Positions 21,827-32,608 of a stretch of 64,000 bases of DNA are shown here, piece after piece; the first letter of the stretch is position 1, and the number at the start of each line of letters is the position of its first letter. Below the pieces are notes generated by a model. That model did not search any database and was not told the DNA's origin. It was given only the letters and a program-made list of their open reading frames with translations. The stretch comes from Telopea speciosissima (lineage: Eukaryota; Streptophyta; Magnoliopsida; Proteales; Proteaceae): the NCBI RefSeq assembly GCF_018873765.1, contig NC_057924.1, positions 2,046,001 to 2,110,000 on the forward strand, read 5' to 3'. The translations under genes and the position numbers were made by a program.

Positions 21827-22155
21827 GGCTCTTTTTGGTTGCAAGGGGAATTAAAGGGAAGGGAAGTGAGATTTTCATACTTGAAAAAGAAAATTTTTTA
21901 ATCATAACCCCATGTGACAATATATCTAACTCCAAATCATTCCATATTTGGTTATTAAATTTCACTTTATTTTGCATCCATTTCCCTTTGGTTTAAAATG
22001 TAAAATAAATATTACATGTAAAATATATCTTTACTAGATATGGTAAGAAATATAAGTAGTGTATACAATCACATGGGCTAATGATTACAAAAGTTTCTTT
22101 TTTAGGTTTGAAAATTTTCATTTTCCTTCTCTTTAATACCCCTTGCAACTAAGGC
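21827..22155. mobile_element. MITE with ggttgcaaggggaattaaag ends
   Basis: The left end ggttgcaaggggaattaaag and right end ctctttaataccccttgcaa are inverted repeats about 330 bp apart around an AT-rich core. It is the same family as the intron 5 MITEs of Nudix copies 1 and 3. Confidence 0.65.
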
Positions 22156-23395
22156 TTTCTTTGGTATAGTTTTTATTTTTGATTTTTACCTATTTAACAA
22201 AATCATTAATGAAAATCATTTTTTATCAAAACATAAAAATCATTTGGTATCCACTACAGAGAATAGATTGTAGACAAAGAAATATGTTTGGCATATCTAT
22301 ATGCATAATAGATTTTTGAAGTGAGTGGGTGTAGAGATGCCAACTTTACCCATCTTTCTTCCCAAAGCATAAACTCAGAATTGAGACTTGGTTGAAACCA
22401 CCATGCCTTGAGTCGGGCAGAAGCGGAGAACCAAATATGGTCCAGAAAAAGGATAAAACAAATAAACTCTCACCGTCACCACAACCCCATCCCATCCCAC
22501 CACTTATCAAAATGAAGGAGGAAAGAGAGACGAAAAACGAAACAGTACATGCGAATTAGGTATGTAAAAATGCATAAAAGCTGCAACTACATAGTCGGCG
22601 GGAGGGGAAAGTATCAAAACATTGCTTCGCTTTACTTCTATTAATCCAATGGCAACGACTCCAAGACCTCAGTAGAAAGCGAAAGACATAAAAAGATCCA
22701 CTAAAACCAGAAACTTCAGAACAAGTATTATCTGACGAAGAGGTTAAAATTCAGAAAGTGAAACGGAACTGCAAATCAGCAGCACAGAACAACAATCGCC
22801 ATAGAAGTCTATCTAAACCCTCAGAATTCTTTTTGAACCTCTAAAATAAAAATCAAATTGAGAGAGAAAACAAACCGCAATAACTCCACAATTCTGAATG
22901 TATTACACAAGCAATTTAACTAATAAGAAAAAAAAAAAAAACTTGAGGCAAATTGAATCTTACGCAAAAGGAGGAAAAATGAAAACCGAATTATCTGAAG
23001 AACTGCATCGAAGCGCACTCCGTACGTGTCCTGTAGAACATCAAGACGAGAAGAAAACCCACAAACGAGTGCACTGGAGAGAAAAGCCAAAGTAACCACC
23101 AACTTACCGGTCGGTGTTTCTTTCCCCATTCAAGATCTCTTCCTGCCGAGTACCGAGTGCCGAGCGGCGAATGGGGTCGCAGAAGAGACGAAGAAGAAGA
23201 AGAAGGAATGTCTAATTAAACAAGAAAATGACACTAATACCCTTCTATTTTGAGATCTATGAGCACGTGCTCATTAAAATCCCGCATAAATAGTCAAAAA
23301 TGATTTTTGGCCAAAAACCATAAACGGCCTTTGATCTATTTTTGATTTTTGGTTTTTTTTAATCTTTTTTAAATAGAACCAAAGATGACCCAAGG
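22150..23395. mobile_element. Candidate TIR element with captured 5' gene fragment
   Basis: The left edge (ctttctttggtatagttttt) and the inverted right edge (tctttggttctatttaaaaa, read on the minus strand from about 23395) are similar. The interior is richer in GC and purines and looks like a 5' UTR and first exon on the minus strand: CT-rich leader, then an ATG at 23129 (MGKETPTG) directly followed by a consensus-like donor (gtaagttg). I do not recognise the protein. This could be another captured fragment or a solitary promoter region; no target duplication was established. Confidence 0.35.
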
Positions 23396-23894
23396 TAACA
23401 TCACAATCATTCATCTCTAATCAAACAAATGAGGTAAAAAAAAATCCCTTTTTGGGTGATTAGGTAAAATTATTTTTGTATAATATTCCAATCCCGCTCA
23501 AATCTAATTTTAAGACAGCTAAATGAACTCAAATCCGGTTGTCTCCAGAAAAAGACAAAAAAAGAAAGGATTTTGATATGAGCATGGCCCATGCCACTAG
23601 GGAGTTCAGATCTGCTACCCACATGGGGACGGGTGGGGACAGATCTGAACCCTCCATGGGGGTGGGGGACCCGCCTCTAGGGTGTGGGACCCGTGCCCCA
23701 TGGAGGGGTTAGATCAGTCCCCATGTGGGTAGCTGATCCGGATTCTGCCACCAGAGCCAGAGTTGGACAACCTTCCCAGTCCTAAACCTGAGTTCCTCCT
23801 CTCTTCGGTTGAGCGTCGTTCTTGCAAGAATTGTCATCCTTACGAGTCATGACCTCTTGCCGTTGCGATCAAGAGACCGCTATCTGGCCGTATA

Positions 23895-24042
23895 GACCCT
23901 GCAGTAGCATGGGGGCAATGAGAGCGTATGTAGTAGCATCAATATAAATGAAAATTTTTTATTTCACAAGGTAGGGTGATAATTTTACATGCTCATGTGT
24001 TTGGGCACAGGGGCCACACGACCAAGCAACATTCTTTTTTTC
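23895..24042. mobile_element. MITE, family GCTTGGTCGTGTGG (copy)
   Basis: The right end ggccacacgaccaagcaac is clear. The interior has ggggcaatgagagcgtatg. The left end is less clear. Confidence 0.5.
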
Positions 24043-24723
24043 GTTCTACAAAGGATGTAAGTTTGGCCCCCCTGAGCCCAAGGTCTGAGCCTGCTTAAGT
24101 CACCTAAGCTTGACAAGGCCTGCATTGGGCTTTTCAACAAGTAGGCTAGGCTAGGGCTGGGATTTCTAAGCTTTGGGTCGGATCGGGCCGTGGATACACT
24201 AGTACCTCTGTGTCTATCTCTCTCCTCCTCTATCTCTCTCCTCCTCATATGAAATGACCTCACTACCCTCCTATATGTGATATTGTTTCGTCGTACCTCA
24301 TAGGTGCGTCCCTATGCCACTTACGCTGCCTCTGTGCCTAGACACAGGGGTGGATGAAATGGCTGTCGCACTCTGGAAAATTCTGCCTTTTCCATGGGGC
24401 GTGGTGGTCATTTCGCCCGCCGCTGTGTCTGGGCGCAGGAGTAGTGTACCGCATGCACCCAGGTAGCGTTCTCTTTCCCATAATTTATGCATAATTACAA
24501 CATACATAGTGATTGCGAAGGTCAATCAAGACCAACTGGTCCAGCCTGGCCTAACCACTCAAATCGGGGTCAGATTGGGCCTAGGCTAAGATATCTTAGC
24601 CTAATCTCAGGTCGGATTGGGCTAGGTTAAGAGACCTAAGGTTGGGCTGGAGTTTTAAAAAGCCCAACCCACCCGACCTGATTGCACCCTAATTTGGGGG
24701 TGGGGGTGGGGGGGGGGGTGGGA
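24043..24723. other. Intergenic, degenerate repeats
   Basis: Includes a decayed inverted pair around 24300-24490 (cctagacacagg and gtgtctgggcgcagg) and repeated gggtcggattgggcta motifs. No gene was seen. Confidence 0.4.
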
Positions 24724-24892
24724 GAACGATACCTGGTTGCGTGGCTCTCGTGCCCAAACATAAGAGCACGTGAAATTACCACCCCACCTGAGTGAAATAA
24801 AAAATCTCATTCATGTTGATGTCCTTGTGCACACTTTCATTGCCCCCTGTGCTAGCAAAGAGGCCACACAACCAGGCAGCATCTCTGCCCTT
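24724..24892. mobile_element. MITE, family GCTTGGTCGTGTGG (copy)
   Basis: The left end gaacgatacctggttgcgtgg and right end ggccacacaaccaggcagc are inverted repeats. Interior: caaacataagagcacgtg and tttcattgccccctgtgc. Confidence 0.6.
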
Positions 24893-25920
24893 CTAAGGGT
24901 GTCAAATTCTAGCCTAAATTGGATGGATCAATCAAATTTGACTAAAAATTGGACCAAACCTTATCAGTTGTTTTCGATTTTGGGGCTTTCATGAAATAGT
25001 AGAACTGGGCCAATCGAAACTTAGAAATTTTTCTTTTTCTTAGGTCCATTAGATAAGAACGAAAATTACAAGATAAGGCGGTTTCAAATTTGTCTTCCAT
25101 CCACTACTTTCTATTTTAATCCCCAAAGTTTGTTAGTACTCATGCCACCCCAGAATAAAATAAAAGCAGACTTTCAAAATTGTTCCAACCTCATTTAACT
25201 ATTTTAAAAATCGTGAAATCTGATCAAAGTGCACCTTCATTGTAGGAGTAGAAATCAAAGTTCTTATAAACCCCTCTAAAAAAGAAGAAAATAAATCTAT
25301 AACGTCGAGTCCAAAGGGAAGTACATTTTAATTGTTGGAATAGAAAACAATAGAAATGTATTCAAAAAGCAAAACAAAACAAAAAAAGAGGATGGTTCAC
25401 AAACCCCTCCTAGGGTTTTTGTATGTTCCAAAATACCCTCCTGATACCTATTCCCGTCCTGCGGTGAATGGGATCTGGGTGAAAGGAAACCGAGTCAAAA
25501 AAAAAGTGAGAGAAATAATAATAATAAAAAAAAAGGCAAAGAAAGTTGCGTGCCCCATCCCTCATATTTTTCCATCGTGGTTTAAGACATATTTTTTAAG
25601 TAATTTTGGAAGTTTCCTTCATTTTATTCTTGTGGCATGAGTATTAATCAACTTTGGGAATTGAATAAATCTTTTCAAAATGGAAAGTAGTCGATGTAAA
25701 ACAAATCTGGAACCGTAAAGGTATGGTATGAGTAAAGAATTTCAAAACCAAGGTGAGACTTGATTGAGATATAAATCACACATCACTAGAACCGAACCAA
25801 ATACCCAATTCCGAACCGATTTAAATCCTTATTTGCGGTAGAGGGTTTCCCATGAGGGCACGAGCAATGGAAAACCTCCGTTACAAATCGTGAATAGGGG
25901 GCTTGTTTTGAATCCAGATC
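24893..25920. other. Intergenic, dispersed repeat pieces
   Basis: The block ccaaaataccctcctgatacc followed by ggtgaatggga (25430-25475) recurs near 52794-52850 and 54718-54775, so it belongs to a dispersed repeat. No gene was seen. Confidence 0.4.
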
Positions 25921-25923
25921 TTC

Positions 25924-25979
25924 TCCAATGACATTTAACCATGGAGATCGACTCGATCAGGTGGTTAAATGTCATTGGA
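25924..25979. repeat. Perfect 18-bp inverted repeat (hairpin)
   Basis: The arms tccaatgacatttaacca (25924-25941) and tggttaaatgtcattgga (25962-25979) are exact reverse complements separated by 20 nt. It is followed by a second inverted pair: tatcgcccctagtagttggg from about 26027 and ccccctactgagggcgata at about 26098. Confidence 0.85.
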
Positions 25980-26541
25980 AAGAATCCGGACTTCGAACAA
26001 GAGAAAGGATGTGGGTACCGGATCTTTATCGCCCCTAGTAGTTGGGGCCTGCTGTGCGCATCGTGCGGTGCAGCAACGCCTATGTGTGCACAGTTGGCCC
26101 CCTACTGAGGGCGATAATTTTCCTGTGGGTACCTCACAGAGCGGATCATAACGTATGTGCGGAGGAACAGCCATATATTTGCAATTCAATATAAAACTGC
26201 AGTGGAGCCATTGAAAGTGAATTTTTGTCACATGCAGTCCGGTGCATCTTCCAGTGCATCTTTGAATGCCGCCGCCCCGAAGGGAGACTCGGTCAGATTA
26301 GAAAAAAGATTGACCATTGGAAGCAAGGAAGAGCGTGTCACGAAATGACTTTCAATTTTTTTAGATAATTTCTTCATTTCAACCTTACCTTATTAAATCG
26401 CCGCCTTGCTGCGGTGGGTAAGGTGTGTTTAAACTTCTAAGGTCTTTTATTTTCCTAGGAAATTTCTCTGAACTTTTCTATATGAACTCTTGGAGGTTAA
26501 AGTTTATCTGATCGATCTGTTTTTTTCTATTTAAAGAAGAG

Positions 26542-26660
26542 ATGTTCTGTTATTTTTCTCGATCATCATCACTGCTCTGCTTGAGATCCTGAATTCTCTA
26601 TAAAGCTCTCTTAACTGTACGTCTTTCCCGACAAGTTCAGGCGTTCAAGCAAGGAAAGTA
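26542..26660 (+). pseudogene. Nudix copy 2 decayed first exon
   Basis: The ATG at 26542 lies in a sequence clearly homologous to exon 1 of copy 1 (MFCYFSRSSSLLC). The frame stops at TGA 26590-26592. The remainder is shortened by about 50 bases before a possible donor, with only gtctttcccgac and ggcgttcaa blocks still recognisable. The transit-peptide exon of copy 2 is therefore dead. Confidence 0.8.
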
Positions 26661-26849
26661 TATATAAATTTGTATGTATCCTTCCACCTACTTTCTGTTT
26701 TTCTAGTTTAATTTGTGCGGCCGGTCTGTTTCTTTTTTAGATTTATTTATTTACAAAAACAAAAAAATTTGTTCCTTCCTTAATCTATCGTGCGATCTCG
26801 CGCGATTTGTATAAATCATTTCGATTATATAGTTTTACTATTCCATGCA

Positions 26850-26998
26850 GCCGCGGTGGAGTACTGCATCGGCATGGGGCCAATGAGAGTGCATTGAGGG
26901 GTATCAATATGATGCAATCTTTTATTTTGTGGGGAGGGTGATGCTTTTGTGTGCTCCTATGTCTATGTATAGGTACCACACGATCATGTATCATTCTT
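26850..26998. mobile_element. MITE, family GCTTGGTCGTGTGG (copy) in copy 2 intron 1
   Basis: Interior ggggccaatgagagtgcattg and right end taccacacgatcatgtatc match the family. The left end is degenerate. Confidence 0.45.
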
Positions 26999-27282
26999 TG
27001 TTCCCAAACAAAATTAAGGGGAAATGGTTTCTATGCATGGGCGAAGAGCATTGTTCCTTTGCCTAAACACAGAAGATCGAGTGTGAAATGACTGAAATGG
27101 CAATGGTAATAGGAGTTGAATAACCAAAAAAACAGGAACATGATGGATAATTAAGCAATTTGAGTATTTTTAGATATAAGGGGAAAAGAAGAGGTAAGAG
27201 TTTGGTTTTTTCTTATTTGATAACAGATTTGAGAATTTGAATAAGGAAGTTTGAGTAAAATTTCAACAGGAAACCGTACTCT

Positions 27283-29440
27283 TATCAATGGGCTCTTATT
27301 TGACTTCAGATTTACATTATTAAGTTGATCTGTAAATTTTTTTGTAAACGAATCGATTTGTACTTTCCATTCATTTTACTTTAAAAAAAAAAAAACATTT
27401 ATGGTTGACTTGTTTATTGCCCAATGTTATCCATGTTTTGACTAAGAAGAGTTGCCAAAGTTGAGTCAAAATTTTAGAAAACCTCGCGAGGAGTTGGGTA
27501 GACTAGGCAAGGATTAAAAAAAAAAAAAAAATTATAAATCATTTGAGTTAAACAAGACTCAATATTTTTACCTAAGTAATGACAAACTCGGTGAATTTAG
27601 TCAATTATTTAAAAAAAACATAAAGTTTATTCTAAAATAGTAAAAAACCTTCAACTCCTCGACTTCCTTCTCTTATTCAATGATATAAACTCAAAATTCA
27701 TTGATATGTGATTCCTTAATTTTTTGTTTTTTCCCTCTTATTTTCTCATATTCTCTATATATATTTATTGCATTAAAAAATAAGAAAAAACGTGACTCAC
27801 CTTGATCAGGGTTTGACAAGGTTGAGTCACCAAATTTTCTGAAAGACGAGTTGATTTAGAAAACCTGGCTTTGTTACCTCCTTGGTATTTTACTTGTGAA
27901 ATCTATACATTTAAGCTTCTGTTTTGTCTGCTTAATTAAAAACCTTGTTCCAAATGGGCATATGCTCAATGTCCTAGTTGTTTAAAATGGAGTTATTCCA
28001 CTGTAAGAGCCATATTAAGCATTAATTTTTTTTAATTAAGATTACATAATAGAAAGCTAGATTAATGAATTCTCTATAAACTAGTTTGTTTGGATTTGGT
28101 GGCCTAACCCTCCAACTTGTCTCTATCATGGATTTGGTGGCCTAACCCTTGTAGCATGAAACAATCTTTCTCTGTCGTCAGTACTTGCAGGAATTTATCT
28201 ATCTAGCTATACTCCATGGAGTTTGAAAAATAGTAATCGAGGAAGGAATTGTTTCAAGTCGATTCCAATTCGAATCGGCCTAAATCGGTTTGATCCAATT
28301 GGTTCTCCGTAATCTATTTTTGTGGTGAAAATAGAATCGGTTATGGAGTTCATGAATCGGTATGATTCAAAGTGGATTAATAAGATAATGACTAGGATTT
28401 GGACGTCAAAATTGGGTCGATGTCAAAAAATTTCGATCCGAATCACCCGATTCTTGAAACCCCTGTGCCAATCTAACATAGGCACTCCTGAATCATTAGT
28501 GATTCTTGAAACCCCAGTGCCGATCTGAGTAACTATAGGACAAATATTTTCTCAACTTGATTTATGGGTAAGACCTAACTTTATAACAGTAATCGCTTCC
28601 TGGTCTGAAATTTCCACTGGGAATTCATGCTCTTATCAATGGGGTCTTATTTGATTACAAATTTACATATGGGAATATCTTTTATGTTTGAGAGCGTGGC
28701 TCCTGTACCAGTGCAAGGTTCAATTGGAGTAAAATCAACAGGGGTGGGATTTCCCCTTTCATGGGGTGCAAAGTGGTCATTTCTCCCCCATCATGTGTCT
28801 AGGCACAAAAGTCATGTTGGGTGTTGGATTAGGTTGGTTCAACCCCATGTGGAGTTGTTTGGGTGTTTGGGCTAAGTTAGGTCCAAAAACCATGTGAAGT
28901 CAAAGAGCCAATGAGTTGGCATTCACTACCTTCCTTAATGAGTTGTAGAATTCAAAGAGTCATTTTGTGAAGTGTGAAGTTTAAGTGGATTGGGGTTTTT
29001 TTTTAAAACAAGTAAAGGAAGAGAGAGAATTAGTGAGTTTTCTCTAATGAGAGAAAAAGTACAAGGTTTGAGAAGAGAAAGGGTTTCAACTTTACTGATA
29101 AAAAAAAGGAAAATTTTGTTTCTTGGAGAAGCATTTTCGTTAAAATGTAAGGTAACTTTGTAATCTTTCCGAATGCTTGTTATTTCTTTGATATCAAATT
29201 TAGGCATAAACTTGAGAGATAAATCATTGTAATCTTTTATTTGTTTTAGTAGATTATTCTCGAAATTGCCCCGTGGTTTTCCCCTTTAAATCGTATGTTC
29301 GTTTTGATTTGTGGTTACTTGTTTCGTTTTATCAAAAGAATATTTATGCTCGATGTCCTGGTTGTTAAAATGGTGTTATTCCAGTACTGTAGGGACCATA
29401 TTAAGCATTAAGATTTAGTATGAGCTGCACTATAGATTGA
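27283..29440 (+). repeat. Partially duplicated intron 1 in copy 2
   Basis: Two blocks of the intron 1 sequence seen once in copies 1 and 3 occur twice here. cttatcaatgg(g)(g)(c)tcttatttga is at 27291 and 28631, and atgctcaatgtcctagttg-type text with ccatattaagcatta is at 27961-28025 and 29347-29410. The intervening 28080-28560 includes a short duplicated atggatttggtggcctaacc. Copy 2 therefore looks stitched together from two units. Confidence 0.65.
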
Positions 29441-29545
29441 AGTGTCACCTTTCTTTCATTATAATCCTTTTTTTTTCTAATAAATTCTCTTATACTAAAT
29501 TTAGGTCTCCAGGTTAAATCAGTTTCAGCAAGTTCGTCTTCAGTC

Positions 29546-32500
29546 ATGGAACATATTGTCTCTGTAAATGAAGCACAACCGGTTGAGTTTTTTCATGGAG
29601 TTGAGGATGACTTTGGAGGTGTCATTGTTGAAGTGAAGGACCCCTTGGATTCCGAGGTCTTTGTTGCTACTCTCAGAGCTTCGATATCAAAATGGAAGCA
29701 AGAGGTCTTATTCCAATCAAATTCTCTTCTTTTTTTTTTTCTATATATTCTGATGGCTAGGCAAAATTATTTATTCACATAGGGATGAAATGATCACCCC
29801 ACCCCCCATGAAATGCAAAATGACTGCCCCACTTGATGTTTTTGCATGAAAACCATTGGTCCCGTGCATGCGCAGGGGCCACGCACGCTCCCCCATAGAA
29901 ACACTACAATGTATTTGTCCTTAAAAGACATGGATCATCTGTGTTTCATGGTTCCAACCTACTACAATGTTCTAATTTATGTTGTTAGTACTGAGTAAAT
30001 TCTGCTACATTTTTTGCAGGGTAAGAAAGGTATTTGGATGAAATTGCCCATTGAACATATAAATCTTGTTGAACCTACTGTTAAGGTATCTCAATATTGT
30101 TCTTTTTCTCATCTTTCTTTAAATCATCTTAAAGCTGTTACACTATATTTAACTAGTTTTCTTGTTCTATTAATATTGACAGATCCATTATATTTTATTT
30201 CAACTCATGTTTACAATTTGCAGGAGGGGTTCTGGTACCACCATGCTGAGCCAAAATACTTGATGCTTGTGTATTGGATTCCTGAAACTCCTAGTACTAT
30301 ACCTGCAAATGCTTCACACAGAATTGGTGTCGGTGCTTGTGTGGTAAATGATAAAAGAGAGGTACTACATCTGCAGTTTCTGTTTCTCAGTACTCTAATT
30401 AAATTAACACAAATCTAAACCTCTTTAAAAAGGCTGTACTCAGTGCACAAGGCTCCCGTGTTTAGCAGGGTTTGGGGAGAGTCAAATGTACGCAGCATTA
30501 CACCTGTTTCCAGGACTTGAACCTGTGACCAATGTGAACACTTGACCAATGCGCCAAGCATGACCTTTAAAACTGAACCTCTCTGCTTCATTAATATGTA
30601 TGGTGCACCCAAGGGGATTAGGAGCCAACATTTGGCAAATTATAGTTCTTACAAGCCCATTTCCTCATTTTTGAATATTCCCCTTTGTTAGGTACCAGCA
30701 TTTTGTTCATACAAATCTTTTTCTGTATCATAGTTCTTACAAGCCCATTTCCACATTTTTGGTTGTGTTACTTTAAATTAGTGTATCCAATCTAGATTTT
30801 ATAAGATCCTTCAGTATTCAATCTTGTGATCTCCTTGCAATGGCTTCCTAATTTTGGATCCCTGAATTCCACTGTTTCGTAGATTCTGGTGGTACAGGAG
30901 AAAAGTGGCAAGTTTGGGGCCACAGGTGTTTGGAAGTTCCCTACTGGCGCTGTTGATGAGGGAGAAGATATTTGTAAGGCAGCAGTAAGGGAAGTTAAAG
31001 AAGAGACAGGAGTAAGTAATACAAAACCTGCAATTTCGAACTTCACAAATAAATGTTCAATTGTAGTATTTCTATATAGATCAAAGGGTTATATCTTGCT
31101 AAAACATTTACCTTTCTTCATGTGGCAGATTGACGCAGAATTTGTTGAAATACTGGCATTTAGGTAAGGATGGCTTAATTTCACTAGCATGTTTTGAGCT
31201 ATTGCATAGGCATTTTTTTATATATTTTCTTATGCAGTTTCTTAACCATATAGAACAGTTTTCCTTGTGAGCCTGGGCCTCAGTGCAATGGTAAGGTTGC
31301 TTCATTGCGACCTAGTGGTCGCGGGTTCGAGTTGGGAAACACTTTCGCCACAAACATGCATACTCATCCACCCACACATGCCCAAACCCCATGTAATTAA
31401 TATATTTGGATTTTTTTTCAATTACAGGCAAAGTCACCAGTCATTTTTTGGGAAGTCAGATTTACTCTTTGTTTGCATGTTGCGGCCTCTCTCCTCAGAC
31501 ATCCAGAAGCAAGAAGTAGAGATCGAGGCAGTACAGGTAATTCATAGTTTACAATGTTTTAAGGGGAACCATTCTCTGCATGAGAGCCCAGGTGCCACGT
31601 GCACGCTGCAGCCAATGAGAGCTCGTGCTGGCACATTGGGGGGGTTTAATTATGCCATTCATGCCCCCCCCCCCTCATTGTATCTGGCACTGGTCCCTTC
31701 ATCCCATGCAAAGAATTTTTCGCCATATTTTAATTATGAATTTTTAATTAAAAAAATCATGTGAGCATATCTCTGGATTTGGACAAACATCACTCTAGCA
31801 GAGGAACCCTGATCATAGTTTCCACAAACCTTAGATTTTCTGACTATAATAGGTTTTGAAACATGAGGTACCCCATTCGTGGTTTCAGCAAACATTTAGG
31901 ATAACAATTGTACTTTACCTAAGGGGAGTGAGCTAAATGATGACTAAAATCAATCACTCTGTCAATCTTTGACCAAAACAATCATAAAAATCAAAAGTGG
32001 AGCTATCTAAAAATGGCTCTCGATCTGATCCTTTGTTTGCCATTTGAAAGAACAATTCATCTTCTTTCTTTCATCACGTAGGAGTTGGTATGGTATGTTC
32101 ATACCATAACATATGAACAGTAAGAACTAGAATTCTTATTGATACGAGAACTTATGGGCGAGAGACAAAGGTATTCAGTTATACTTCTAATGTCAATAGC
32201 ATTCACTGGGAGGACAACTCGTCCTATGTTGAAGAAAGTATTCCCTGGGTAGAAATACATAGGGCACACCCAGTGAACAAGGCTCCCATCACTAGGGGGG
32301 TCTGGGGAGGGTCATAATGTACGCAGCCTTACCCCTGCTTTGCAGAGACTGTTTCCAGAGACTCGAACCTGTAACATGAGAATTGCTAACATGTTTTTTT
32401 TTTTTTTTTTTAATCCTTCCAGTGGATGCCAATTGAAGATTATGCAGCGCAACCATTTGTTCAGAAACATGAGCTAGCAAAGTCCTTCGCTGACATCTGC

Positions 32501-32608
32501 ATTGCAAAGATTGATGAAGGGTATGCTGGATTTTCTCCGGTGCATACAGTCTCAGCGTCACAACAAAAGCCACTTGTTTTGTACATGAACAGCCATGATC
32601 TGAACTAG
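29546..32608 (+). CDS. NUDT2/8-type Nudix hydrolase, array copy 2 (lacks leader and intron 5)
   Basis: Exon 2 homology begins at 29505, but exon 1 is broken, so the start is placed at the exon 2 ATG 29546. Predicted coding exons: 29546-29704, 30020-30085, 30224-30361, 30883-31011, 31129-31163, 31428-31536, 32423-32608; 273 residues, all GT-AG. Exon 30883-31011 is exons 5 and 6 of the other copies fused in frame with no intron. The Nudix box is at residues 143-165 and intact (GX5EX7REVKEETGI). Upstream of the ATG, exon 2 lacks 30 bases found in copies 1 and 3. With no transit-like leader, the product would be expected in the cytosol, as are several plant NUDT proteins. Coding frame is kept across seven exons, which argues against a long-dead pseudogene. 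Confidence 0.8.
30430..30565 (-). mobile_element. SINE fragment in intron 4 of copy 2
   Basis: Reverse orientation: cagtgcacaaggctcccgtg, tttggggagagtcaaatgtacgc and ggacttgaacctgtgacc correspond to the body and B box of the 7908 SINE. Confidence 0.65.
31270..31350 (+). mobile_element. SINE 5' fragment in intron 7 of copy 2
   Basis: The tRNA-like head only: cagtgcaatggtaaggttgc followed by gcgggttcgagtt. The 3' body is missing. Confidence 0.6.
31560..31745. mobile_element. MITE-like piece in intron 8 of copy 2
   Basis: Contains gccaatgagagctcgtgctgg and C/G homopolymer blocks like the 9485 element. Ends are decayed. Confidence 0.4.
32260..32375 (-). mobile_element. SINE fragment in intron 8 of copy 2
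   Basis: Reverse orientation: ggggtctggggagggtcat, gtacgcagccttacccctg and gagactcgaacctg match the SINE body and B box. Confidence 0.65.
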
